A DNA stretch of 35,766 nucleotides from UBA3263 sp964554665 (GTDB taxonomy: Bacteria > Bacteroidota > Bacteroidia > Bacteroidales > Muribaculaceae), in contig CAZKPP010000015.1 of the NCBI GenBank assembly GCA_964554665.1, positions 1-35,766 of the forward strand, given 5' to 3'. The notes beneath the pieces are model-generated. The model was not told the DNA's origin, searched no databases, and worked only from the letters and a program-made list of their open reading frames with translations. The first letter of the stretch is position 1, and every line of letters starts with the position of its first letter. The translations under genes were made by a program, and so were the position numbers. Below, piece after piece: positions 23,429 through 31,039 of the stretch.

Positions 23429-23972
23429 GCTTAAATAGCGGTTCTTGTTCATTTTTATGGAAATAGCCGCTGAGCATGGCAATCAGTTTTGAAATTTGCT
23501 TTATAGCCTCGTCTGTCTGCGCCGAAACTTCGCGACGCTGCAAGCGGAGCATTAACATTCCATACAAAGCCGTGAAACAAGTCTGGATCTCGCCTTCGGC
23601 TTCCGCACCCGCGCGCGAGCGTAAATCAACAATGTAGGGCAGCGTGCGGTAAAACTCCGCCGAGTAGTCGCTGAACTTCGGGTCTGCCAACAGGGCACGG
23701 TGAAGGTCGGCAAGCTCTTCCATAATGTTGCGGTTCATCTGCAGGTGGCCGCGCTCGGCTATTCCTTCGCGGCGCATCATGTCGATTAGCGATTCGTACC
23801 AGTCGGCTACCTCGTTCCGGGTCTTGTCGTCAAGGTCGGGAATGCGGTCAATAAGGTTCTCTTTAATTCTATCGAGGTCGAGGCCGTATGCGCGGATTAA
23901 GTCCTCAACCTGCCACATATATAGCAGATACTCTGCAATATTTTCTCTTCTTTTTTGCGATGCAATTATCAT
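23421..23972 (-). CDS. DUF4924 family protein
   Basis: A soluble, helical protein of about 183 residues that I recognise as DUF4924, a Bacteroidetes family without known function. Characteristic stretches are RRENIAEYLLYMWQVEDLIRA near the N-terminus, DWYESLIDMMRREGIAERGHLQ in the middle and FTALYGMLMLRLQ near the end. The start at 23972 (MIIASQKRRENIAEY) is preferred because the family begins there; an upstream ATG at 24047 adds 25 unrelated residues and lies upstream of the predicted promoter. It is the first gene of the DUF4924-transglycosylase-uvrA operon. No catalytic residues are evident. Confidence 0.82.
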   Translation of the reverse strand: MIIASQKRRENIAEYLLYMWQVEDLIRAYGLDLDRIKENLIDRIPDLDDKTRNEVADWYESLIDMMRREGIAERGHLQMNRNIMEELADLHRALLADPKFSDYSAEFYRTLPYIVDLRSRAGAEAEGEIQTCFTALYGMLMLRLQRREVSAQTDEAIKQISKLIAMLSGYFHKNEQEPLFKHD

Positions 23973-24004
23973 TTTTTGAACTGTTTTCGTTTCTAAATAC
24001 AACA

Positions 24005-24038
24005 CAAAAATACGCATAAAATACTGTTTTGGGCCAAG
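24005..24038 (-). promoter_or_regulatory. Candidate promoter for the DUF4924-SLT-uvrA operon
   Basis: On the minus strand TATTTTTG (24012-24005) matches TAnnTTTG and lies about 32 bases before the start codon at 23972. A TTG at about 24037-24035 is separated by 22 bases, slightly longer than the usual 19-21, so the -33 assignment is tentative. Confidence 0.45.
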
Positions 24039-24094
24039 TTTTAACAATTCTTAACCGAAAACTGCGATATTTTTGAAAAAAATTGGCCTATTAC

Positions 24095-24125
24095 TTTGTT
24101 TTTCCGAAATTTAGATTTATCTTTG
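24095..24125 (+). promoter_or_regulatory. Bacteroidetes-type promoter for the HU-like gene
   Basis: TTTG at 24095-24098, a 19-base spacer and TATCTTTG at 24118-24125 fit the consensus exactly. The start codon at 24171 follows after about 45 bases of AT-rich leader. This is one of the two best promoters in the window, in keeping with an abundant nucleoid protein. Confidence 0.75.
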
Positions 24126-24170
24126 CAGCAGATTCATCATTATTATTTAATCTTCATAATCAACACTAAC

Positions 24171-24443
24171 ATGAACAAAACCGAACTCGTTAACGCCATT
24201 GCCGAAAAGGCCGGTCTGTCTAAAGTTGACGCTAAGAAAGCACTCGACGCTACTGTTGACGCTATCAGCGAAGCTCTCGCTAACAATGATAAAGTTGCCC
24301 TCGTTGGCTTCGGCACTTTCGCAGCTCAGGAAAAAGCTGCACGCACCGGTATCAACCCCCGCACCAAAGAAAAAGTTGAAATCGCAGCCCGCAAGGTTGT
24401 TAAGTTCAAAGCAGGTGCCGAACTCACCGCTAAAGTTAAATAA
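24171..24443 (+). CDS. HU-family DNA-binding protein
   Basis: A 90-residue nucleoid-associated protein of the HU/IHF family that bends and packages DNA as a dimer. MNKTELVNAIAEKAGLSKVDAKKAL is the dimerising helical part, VALVGFGTFAAQEKAARTGINPRTKEKV contains the beta arms with the conserved RTGINPRT tip (proline inserted into DNA), and KVVKFKAGAELTAKVK is the C-terminal helix region. Length and motif positions are standard. The ATG at 24171 is chosen over an upstream in-frame ATG (24096), which falls inside the promoter. It is a single-gene unit with a strong promoter and a perfect terminator hairpin, and its codons are strongly biased, as expected for high expression. Confidence 0.95.
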   Translation: MNKTELVNAIAEKAGLSKVDAKKALDATVDAISEALANNDKVALVGFGTFAAQEKAARTGINPRTKEKVEIAARKVVKFKAGAELTAKVK

Positions 24444-24497
24444 TTGCGCCTTGCAATATCTGACTGAAAAGTCATAATAAGCTAAAAGTATCTATCC

Positions 24498-24540
24498 GGT
24501 CCCATAAGTCGTTGAGATTTATGGGACCAATATTTTATCC
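24498..24540 (+). terminator. Terminator after the HU-like gene
   Basis: GGTCCCATAA (24498-24507) and TTATGGGACC (24519-24528) form a perfect 10-bp stem with an 11-base loop, followed by AATATTTTAT. It separates the HU transcript from the glycogen operon. Confidence 0.7.
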
Positions 24541-24546
24541 ATTCTC

Positions 24547-24577
24547 TTTTTAATTCCAACTTTTTTTCGTAACTTTG
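24547..24577 (+). promoter_or_regulatory. Promoter for the glycogen synthase / phosphorylase operon
   Basis: TAACTTTG at 24570-24577 is a perfect -7 element, 22 bases before the ATG at 24600. At the expected -33 position there is only a T-run (24547-24550), so the upstream element is weak. Confidence 0.55.
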
Positions 24578-24599
24578 CGGCTCATTTAGAAGCAATTTT

Positions 24600-26282
24600 A
24601 TGACAAAAAAGTGCACAACTTCCCCATCCCTGCTCTTTGAAACAAGCTGGGAGGTCTGCAACAAAGTCGGCGGTATATACGCCGTGTTGTCGACGAAAGC
24701 CCGCACCTTACAAACACTCTATAAGAACAAAGTAATATTCATTGGACCCGATGTTTGGTCCGATGAAACTCCGTCACCATATTTCACCGAAGTGGCTTCG
24801 CTGATGGCAGACTGGCGCAAAAACGCCAATCTCCCTGAAGGCGTTAAAGTTCGTGTTGGCCGTTGGAATGTTCCTGGCCGCCCCATTGCCGTACTTGTAA
24901 AGTTCGATGCGATGTATGCCGAAAATCCAGCTCTCTTCGCGCGTATGTGGGAATTATACGGTGTTGATTCACTCCACGCCTACGGCGATTATCCCGAGGC
25001 TTGCGCTTTCAGCCATGCAGCGGCTCTGGTAATCGAAAGCATCTGCCGCTTCAAAGGCTATTCCGGTGGCGAAGGCGTTATTGCCCACTTCGATGAATGG
25101 ACAACAGGCATGGGCCTGCTCCACGTAAAAGCCGAGCTGCCTGCAGCAGCTACGGTTTTCACAACCCATGCAACCAGCATAGGCCGCTCCATCTGCGGCA
25201 ACGGCAAGCAACTGTATGCCTATTTCAACGGTTACAACGGCGATCAGATGGCCAACGAACTCAACATGCAGGCAAAGCACTCGCTTGAAAAAGCCGCTGC
25301 ACATCAGGCCGATTGCTTCACGACGGTTAGCGATGTTACCGCCCGCGAGTGTGAGCAGTTGCTGGAGATTAAGCCCCACGTAACGCCCAACGGTTTTGAA
25401 AAGGACTTCGTGCCCTCAACTGCCAAAGCTCTTGACGAGGCCCGGCAGAAAGCACGCAAGGCGTTGCTTAAAATGGCATCGGCCCTCGTAGGTTACACTC
25501 TGTCCGCCGATTCATTCCTTGTGGCAACTTCCGGTCGCTGCGAATATCGCAACAAAGGACTTGATGTATTCCTCGATTCGGCTTCCGCGCTCCGAAGCCA
25601 AATGACCTCTACCGACCGCCAGACCGTATGCTTTATTATGGTTCCGGCGTGGTCGCGTGAAGCCCGTCCGGAACTGGTACAGGCAATGAAGTCACGCAAA
25701 CGCCTGCCGGCTCTCCCCGACCCCGTAATTACCCACGGGCTCAATAACTATTGGGAAGACCCCGTGGTTCAGAATATCCACCGTCTCGGATTTGAAAACA
25801 AGGCCGAGGATAAAGTTCTGGTAATTTACGTGCCCTGTTATCTCGACGGCACCGACGGTTTGTTCGGCGGCCTTACCTACTACGACCTGCTCCCCGGCCT
25901 CGATGCAACCGTATTCCCCTCATACTACGAACCCTGGGGTTACACTCCGCTTGAAGCCGTGGCATTCTCAGTGCCGACCATTACGACTACACTTGCCGGC
26001 TTCGGTCAATGGGTAAACGTTACTTTCGGCGAAAACAAATTCCCGGCCTGCGGCGTTCATGTCAACGAACGCAACGACGGCAACTACTCCGAGCTCTGCA
26101 ACGCAATTGCCGATCAGCTGCTCAACCTTGAACGCGCCGATGAGAAAACCGTTCAGTCGTTGAGAAAAGCAGCATCGACTACTGCCGACCTCGCAGCTTG
26201 GAAACACTTCATAACCTACTACGAAACCGCATATTGCGATGCTATGGCTTCGGCTCAGCGTCGCGTTGAATCAATAAAATAA
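24600..26282 (+). CDS. Glycogen synthase, GT3 (animal/fungal) type
   Basis: A 560-residue glycosyltransferase that elongates alpha-1,4-glucan from a sugar nucleotide. The sequence resembles the GT3 family of animal and fungal glycogen synthases more than bacterial GT5 GlgA. LLFETSWEVCNKVGGIYAVLSTK corresponds to the GT3 start (ETATEVANKVGGIY). IAHFDEWTTGMGLL, FTTHATSIGRSICG, FTTVSDVTARECEQLL and HVTPNGFEKDF match GT3 blocks in order. YYEPWGYTPLEAV holds the E-x7-E pair (Glu444, Glu452) of retaining GT-B enzymes. UDP-glucose is the probable donor (family knowledge). The C-terminal arginine cluster that binds glucose-6-phosphate in eukaryotes is not evident. It is 24 bases upstream of the glucan phosphorylase. 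Confidence 0.88.
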   Translation: MTKKCTTSPSLLFETSWEVCNKVGGIYAVLSTKARTLQTLYKNKVIFIGPDVWSDETPSPYFTEVASLMADWRKNANLPEGVKVRVGRWNVPGRPIAVLVKFDAMYAENPALFARMWELYGVDSLHAYGDYPEACAFSHAAALVIESICRFKGYSGGEGVIAHFDEWTTGMGLLHVKAELPAAATVFTTHATSIGRSICGNGKQLYAYFNGYNGDQMANELNMQAKHSLEKAAAHQADCFTTVSDVTARECEQLLEIKPHVTPNGFEKDFVPSTAKALDEARQKARKALLKMASALVGYTLSADSFLVATSGRCEYRNKGLDVFLDSASALRSQMTSTDRQTVCFIMVPAWSREARPELVQAMKSRKRLPALPDPVITHGLNNYWEDPVVQNIHRLGFENKAEDKVLVIYVPCYLDGTDGLFGGLTYYDLLPGLDATVFPSYYEPWGYTPLEAVAFSVPTITTTLAGFGQWVNVTFGENKFPACGVHVNERNDGNYSELCNAIADQLLNLERADEKTVQSLRKAASTTADLAAWKHFITYYETAYCDAMASAQRRVESIK

Positions 26283-26306
26283 TTAAACTAAATCATAAGC
26301 ACTGTT

Positions 26307-28868
26307 ATGAAACTACAAGTCAGCAACACCAACGCGCCCAGCTGGCGCGGCGTGACTGTCAACGCAAACCTTCCCAAGGCTCTTAAGCCTCTGGAACCCA
26401 TTTCTAAAAACCTTTGGTGGGTATGGAATAGCGTAGCTAAAAACCTGTTCCGTGACCTCGATCCCGATTTGTGGCGTTCGACCGGTGAAAACCCGGTAAT
26501 GCTCCTTCAGAGCCTCAGCGCCAAGCGTCTCGACGAAATTATCGCCGACAAAGACCTCATGGCCCGCATCAAGGAAGCCGACAAGGAATTCAATGCCTAT
26601 ATGGCCGTTCCGATGCGTTCCGACCTCCCCTCGGTTGCATATTTCTCGATGGAATATGGCCTCTGCAACGCTCTTAAAATCTATTCCGGCGGTCTTGGCG
26701 TACTTGCCGGTGACTATATTAAGGAAGCATCTGACTCGCGCGTTCCCATGACCGCAGTCGGTTTCCTCTATCGCTACGGCTACTTCACCCAGAGCCTCAG
26801 CGTAGATGGCCAGCAGATTGCCAACTACGAACCCCAGAACTTCAACCAGCTCCCCATCGAGCAGGTTATGAACGAAGACGGCTCGCCCATGATTATTGAG
26901 GTTCCCTTCCCCACCAACATCGTTTATAGCCACGTTTGGCGCGTAAACGTTGGCCGCATGAACCTCTATCTGATGGACACCGACTTCGACATGAACTCGG
27001 AATTTGACCGCCCGATTACCCACCAGCTCTATGGCGGCGACTGGGAAAACCGCATCAAGCAGGAATATCTGCTCGGCATCGGCGGTATTATCATGCTCCG
27101 TAAGCTCGGCATCAACACCGACCTCTACCACGCTAACGAAGGCCACGCAGCCCTGCTCAACCTCCAGCGCCTGGTAGAATACATCACCGAAAATCATCTC
27201 GATTTCAACGTGGCCCTCGAACTGGTTCGCGCTTCGAGCCTCTACACCGTACATACCCCCGTGCCTGCCGGCCACGACTACTTCGACGAAGGCCTCGCCA
27301 ACAAATATCTCAGTCACTTCACCCAGAAACTCGGCATTTCATGGCCCGATCTGATGAACATGGGCCGCGAAAACCCTGATAGCGGCGAAAAATTCTCGAT
27401 GAGCGTATTTGCCCTCAACACCTGCCAGGAAGCCAACGGCGTTAGCTGGCTCCACGGCGAAGTGTCGAAGAAAATGTTTGCCGGCGTATGGAAAGGCTAC
27501 GATTGGAAAGAAAGCCATGTAGGCTACGTTACCAACGGCGTCCACATGCCCACTTGGGCTGCCTCGGAATGGAAAGCATTCTATAGCGAAAAACTCGGCA
27601 AGGAAGTTTTCCAGCACCAGGACGACGTTAAGGCTTGGAAAGGCATCTTCAGCGTTCCCGACGACGAAATCTGGAACATGCGCGTTCTGATGAAAAACAA
27701 ATTCATCAACTTCGTTAAGCGCGACTTCAAAGCAAAATGGCTCGCCAACCAGCGCGACCCGGGTGCAGTTATCGGCATTCTTGACCGCATCAACCCCAAC
27801 GCCCTCATTATCGGTTTCGCACGCCGCTTCGCCACCTACAAACGCGCACACCTGCTCTTCACCGACCTCGACCGTCTGGCCAAGATTGTCAACAACGAGC
27901 AGTTCCCCGTGCAATTTGTATTCTCCGGCAAGGCTCACCCCGCCGACGGTGCCGGCCAAGGCCTCATCAAACGCATCATGGAAATCAGCCGCATGCCCCA
28001 GTTCCTTGGCAAGATTATCTTCCTCGAAGACTACAACATGGTAGTTGCCAAGCGTCTGGTTACCGGCGTTGACATCTGGCTCAACACCCCCACCCGCCCC
28101 CTCGAAGCATCGGGCACCTCGGGCGAAAAGGCCGAAATGAACGGCGTACTGAACTTCTCTGTGCTCGACGGCTGGTGGTATGAAGGCTACAAGTTTGACG
28201 AAAAGGCCGGTTGGGCTCTCACCGAAAAGCGGACCTACACCGACCAGGGCCAGCAGGACAAGCTCGACGCCGCAACCATCTACTCGATGCTTGAAAACGA
28301 AATCATTCCGCTCTACTTTGCCAAGAACTCCAAGGGCTACTCTCCCGAATGGATTCAATATATCAAGAACTCCATCGGCCACATCGCCCCGAACTTCACC
28401 ATGACCCGAATGATCAACGACTATATCGAACGCTTCTATTCGCCCGAGGCACGCCGCTTTGCCACCCTCGCAGCCAACGACTTCGCCGTAGCCCGCGAAA
28501 TTGCTGCATGGAAAGAAAAGGTTGCTTCGAAATGGGACGGAATCGAAGTTGTAAGCATCGACGACTCTACCGCAACTGCCGCTATCGCCGCTACCGGCGC
28601 CGAACATAGCGCAACTGTTGTTCTCAACACCAACGGTCTTAGCAAAGACCTCGGCGTTGAAGCCGTAGCGTTCCAGACTGTTGACGGTCAGGACGAATTC
28701 GCCGAAGCTATCGAGCTTAAACCCGAAAAGACCGACGGCGACATCGTGACCTACAAACTTTCGCATACTCTCGGCAACCCCGGTATGTATCGCTACGCAT
28801 ACCGAATCTTCCCCAAGAACCCCGCACTGGCACACCGCCAGGATTTCGCCTGGGTTCGTTGGATTTAA
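26307..28868 (+). CDS. glgP: Alpha-glucan phosphorylase (GT35)
   Basis: A pyridoxal-phosphate enzyme of 853 residues that releases glucose-1-phosphate from glycogen or maltodextrin. It belongs to the shorter alpha-glucan family phosphorylase branch. Diagnostic parts are VAYFSMEYGL and YSGGLGVLAGDYIKEASD near the N-terminus, LYHANEGHAALLNLQRL, YVTNGVHMPTW, FARRFATYKRAHLL, FSGKAHPADGAGQGLIK, and EASGTSGEKAEMNGVLNFS with Lys608 as the likely PLP-binding lysine. The last 120 residues are a beta-rich extension rather than the usual ending. Codon choice is strongly C-ending, pointing to high expression. With the GT3 synthase just upstream, it allows storage and mobilisation of glycogen from one transcript. 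No branching or debranching enzyme is in the window. Confidence 0.93.
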   Translation: MKLQVSNTNAPSWRGVTVNANLPKALKPLEPISKNLWWVWNSVAKNLFRDLDPDLWRSTGENPVMLLQSLSAKRLDEIIADKDLMARIKEADKEFNAYMAVPMRSDLPSVAYFSMEYGLCNALKIYSGGLGVLAGDYIKEASDSRVPMTAVGFLYRYGYFTQSLSVDGQQIANYEPQNFNQLPIEQVMNEDGSPMIIEVPFPTNIVYSHVWRVNVGRMNLYLMDTDFDMNSEFDRPITHQLYGGDWENRIKQEYLLGIGGIIMLRKLGINTDLYHANEGHAALLNLQRLVEYITENHLDFNVALELVRASSLYTVHTPVPAGHDYFDEGLANKYLSHFTQKLGISWPDLMNMGRENPDSGEKFSMSVFALNTCQEANGVSWLHGEVSKKMFAGVWKGYDWKESHVGYVTNGVHMPTWAASEWKAFYSEKLGKEVFQHQDDVKAWKGIFSVPDDEIWNMRVLMKNKFINFVKRDFKAKWLANQRDPGAVIGILDRINPNALIIGFARRFATYKRAHLLFTDLDRLAKIVNNEQFPVQFVFSGKAHPADGAGQGLIKRIMEISRMPQFLGKIIFLEDYNMVVAKRLVTGVDIWLNTPTRPLEASGTSGEKAEMNGVLNFSVLDGWWYEGYKFDEKAGWALTEKRTYTDQGQQDKLDAATIYSMLENEIIPLYFAKNSKGYSPEWIQYIKNSIGHIAPNFTMTRMINDYIERFYSPEARRFATLAANDFAVAREIAAWKEKVASKWDGIEVVSIDDSTATAAIAATGAEHSATVVLNTNGLSKDLGVEAVAFQTVDGQDEFAEAIELKPEKTDGDIVTYKLSHTLGNPGMYRYAYRIFPKNPALAHRQDFAWVRWI

Positions 28869-28882
28869 ACTCCGAACAACGC

Positions 28883-28920
28883 TAAGGGTGACCCTCCGGG
28901 GTCACCCTTAATCATTTTTA
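28883..28920 (+). terminator. Strong terminator with UNCG tetraloop after glgP
   Basis: TAAGGGTGACCC (28883-28894) and GGGTCACCCTTA (28899-28910) form a perfect 12-bp stem closed by a C-G pair around UCCG, a stable UNCG tetraloop, followed by ATCATTTTTA. It ends the glycogen operon before the PurF-like gene. Confidence 0.85.
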
Positions 28921-28953
28921 TACTTCATTTACAATTACTTAATTCCCAAACTC

Positions 28954-30366
28954 ATGGGCGGCTTTTTCGGTATATCTTCGCGCAAACAGTGTCGCAACGA
29001 ACTCTTTTACGGCACTGACTATAATTCTCACCTCGGCACCCGGCGGGCAGGCATGGCAACCTACGACGCCGGCGACAAACGCTTTATTCGTAAGATTCAC
29101 TCGCTTGAATCAACCTATTTTCGCACCAAATTTGAAAAGGAACTCGAAAAGTTCACAGGCAATTCAGGTATCGGCATAATCTCCGACACTGATCCGCAAC
29201 CGATAATAATAAACTCCCATCTTGGCAAATTCGCAATCGTAACCGTTGCCAAAGTCTGCAACATCGACACTCTCGAACGCGAACTTCTTGACCAAGGCGT
29301 GCATTTCGGGGAACTCAGTTCCGGTCAGACAAATCAGACGGAACTCATTGCCCTGCTGATAAACCAAGGCAAGAACTTTGTTGAGGGTATTGAAAACGTC
29401 TATAACAAAATCGAAGGCTCGTGCTCGCTGCTTATTCTCACCGAGCATGACACAATAATTGCCGCGCGCGACAAACTCGGACGCACCCCCATAATCCTTG
29501 GTCACAAAGACGGTGCGTGGGCCGCCACATCCGAAAGCACGGCCTTCCCCAATCTCGATTTTGAGCTTATTCGCGACCTCGGACCCGGCGAAATCGTTGA
29601 AATCTCTGCCGATGAAGTCAAGCAACTGCGCGAACCCAATAAGGAAATGCAGATTTGCTCGTTCCTGTGGGTTTACTACGGCTTCCCCACCTCAACCTAC
29701 GAAGGCAAAAACGTTGAGGAAGTACGCTTTAAATCGGGCCAGGCAATGGGTGAAGTCGACCCGACCGAAGTTGATTGCGCCTGCGGCATTCCCGATTCAG
29801 GCACCGGCATGGCCCTCGGCTACGCAGCCGGCCACAAGATTCCTTTCCACCGTTGCATATCTAAATACACTCCGACATGGCCTCGCTCATTTACCCCGGC
29901 AAACCAGGAGATGCGCAACCTCGTAGCCAAAATGAAACTGGTACCGAATGCAGCGATGCTTAAAGATAAGCGCGCCCTATTTTGCGATGACTCAATCGTT
30001 CGCGGCACCCAGCTTAACGACAACGTCAGCGAACTCTATAAAGGGGGCGCCAAGGAGGTTCACATGCGCATAGCCTGCCCGCCGCTGATCTACGGCTGCC
30101 GCTACGTAGGGTTCACTTCATCTAAGTCAGACATGGAACTGCTCACCCGTCGCCTGATTGAAGAATTTGAAGGCGACCCGAACGCCCACCTCGACGAGTA
30201 CGCCAAAACCGGCTCGGAACGCTATAACCGTCTGGTCGAAGCAATCCGCAATCGCTTTGGCTTGACATCCCTGCAATTCAATCCGCTTGAAACTCTGGTT
30301 GAAAGCATCGGTTTGCCGAAATGTAAAATATGTACTCACTGCTTCGACGGAAGCAGTCACTTCTGA
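28954..30366 (+). CDS. PurF-like amidophosphoribosyltransferase paralogue with degenerate glutaminase domain
   Basis: A 470-residue homologue of glutamine-PRPP amidotransferase. The phosphoribosyltransferase half looks intact, with ALFCDDSIVRGTQ (341-353) as the PRPP-binding loop and YTPTWPRSFTPANQEMRN before it. The C-terminal CKICTHCFDG (457-466) resembles the Fe-S cysteine region of Bacillus-type PurF. The N-terminal glutaminase half has lost its key positions. The mature N-terminus is GGFFGIS where PurF needs CGVFGI. GIGIISDTD stands where GxGHxRYST is expected, and the HNG oxyanion motif is replaced (KFAIVTVAKV). It should not hydrolyse glutamine in the usual way. It may use free ammonia, act on another substrate or be regulatory. 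I recall similar MGGFFG proteins in other Bacteroidetes (unverified). Confidence 0.85.
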   Translation: MGGFFGISSRKQCRNELFYGTDYNSHLGTRRAGMATYDAGDKRFIRKIHSLESTYFRTKFEKELEKFTGNSGIGIISDTDPQPIIINSHLGKFAIVTVAKVCNIDTLERELLDQGVHFGELSSGQTNQTELIALLINQGKNFVEGIENVYNKIEGSCSLLILTEHDTIIAARDKLGRTPIILGHKDGAWAATSESTAFPNLDFELIRDLGPGEIVEISADEVKQLREPNKEMQICSFLWVYYGFPTSTYEGKNVEEVRFKSGQAMGEVDPTEVDCACGIPDSGTGMALGYAAGHKIPFHRCISKYTPTWPRSFTPANQEMRNLVAKMKLVPNAAMLKDKRALFCDDSIVRGTQLNDNVSELYKGGAKEVHMRIACPPLIYGCRYVGFTSSKSDMELLTRRLIEEFEGDPNAHLDEYAKTGSERYNRLVEAIRNRFGLTSLQFNPLETLVESIGLPKCKICTHCFDGSSHF

Positions 30367-30406
30367 TAAAAAAGAGGGGCGAATCAATTTCGCTCCTCTC
30401 TTTTTT
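30367..30406. terminator. Bidirectional terminator between the PurF-like and nitroreductase genes
   Basis: An A-run and GAGGGGCGAA (to about 30382) pair across a short loop with TTTCGCTCCTCTC and a T-run (to 30406). A-tract and T-tract flank the stem on both sides, so it can act for both convergent transcripts. Its right edge overlaps the TAA stop codon of the nitroreductase gene. Confidence 0.8.
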
Positions 30407-31028
30407 AGTATTTATTGTAGTGAACTTTAGCGGGGTCCCACTTATCTTTGGGAGTTACCGGAGCAGCCGGATAGCCGACGTTGATACACGAAAGCGGCAC
30501 GATATTATCGGGCAGGTCAAGCAGATTTTTGAAAAACGCAACTCGCTCCGAAATAGGATAGACACCACACCAGACGGCTCCCAAACCAACGGCATGCGCC
30601 GCTAACAAAAGATTCTCTGAAGCAGCCGAAACATCCTGTACCCAATAATCCTGACCTTCGCCGGTAAGGGCAGCATCGAGGTCACCACACAGAACTATAG
30701 ATGCCTGCGCCGTCTTAGCCATGGTCATCGACTGAATCTCATTGGCAATACTGTCGCGAAGCGCTGAATCGGTAACAACCACGATGCGCCATGGCTGCAG
30801 GTTAACTGCCGTGGGCGCAGCCATAGCCGCCTGCAGAAGTGTGTCGAGCGTTTCTTTGGCCAACGGCCGATCAGAATATGCTCTAACGCTGGTGCGCGTC
30901 ATAATGTTTTCGATTGCGGGATTCCCTTCCGGAACATCGCTCTTAACGGTATCAACTGTAACTAACTTATAGCTTAACCCTACAACTGCAAGGGCCAGCA
31001 AAATAATGATAAATGCAGATTTTTTCAT
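30405..31028 (-). CDS. Exported nitroreductase-family flavoprotein
   Basis: A 207-residue member of the FMN-dependent nitroreductase family with an unusual N-terminal hydrophobic segment (KKSAFIIILLALAVVGLSY, residues 2-20) that should send it to or anchor it in the periplasm. The enzyme core starts at about residue 35: ENIMTRTSVRAYSDRPL, AAMAAPTAVNLQPWRIVVV (FMN-binding region), VQDVSAASENLLLAAHAVGLGAVWCGVYP and the C-terminal NVGYPAAPVTPKDKWDPAKVHYN. The substrate is unknown. It is the last gene of a seven-gene minus-strand series that includes ApbE and a membrane FMN-binding protein, so electrons could come from that system rather than from cytosolic NAD(P)H. That link is an inference. The gap to the acyltransferase is 11 bases. 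Confidence 0.85.
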   Translation of the reverse strand: MKKSAFIIILLALAVVGLSYKLVTVDTVKSDVPEGNPAIENIMTRTSVRAYSDRPLAKETLDTLLQAAMAAPTAVNLQPWRIVVVTDSALRDSIANEIQSMTMAKTAQASIVLCGDLDAALTGEGQDYWVQDVSAASENLLLAAHAVGLGAVWCGVYPISERVAFFKNLLDLPDNIVPLSCINVGYPAAPVTPKDKWDPAKVHYNKY

Positions 31029-31039
31029 AAGTTTAAGAA

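Noticed and set aside
23429..23482. Longer start for the lytic transglycosylase
   Set aside because: It would place residues before the signal peptide and deepen the overlap with the upstream gene; 23428 begins a proper signal sequence.
26313..27317. Open frame of 334 codons on the minus strand inside glgP
   Set aside because: Same cause as above: a shadow of strong codon bias, with no promoter or recognisable domain.
27339..28835. Long open frame of 498 codons on the minus strand inside glgP
   Set aside because: It lies wholly antisense to an unmistakable phosphorylase whose C-ending codon bias removes stops from that frame; the product resembles no family I know.
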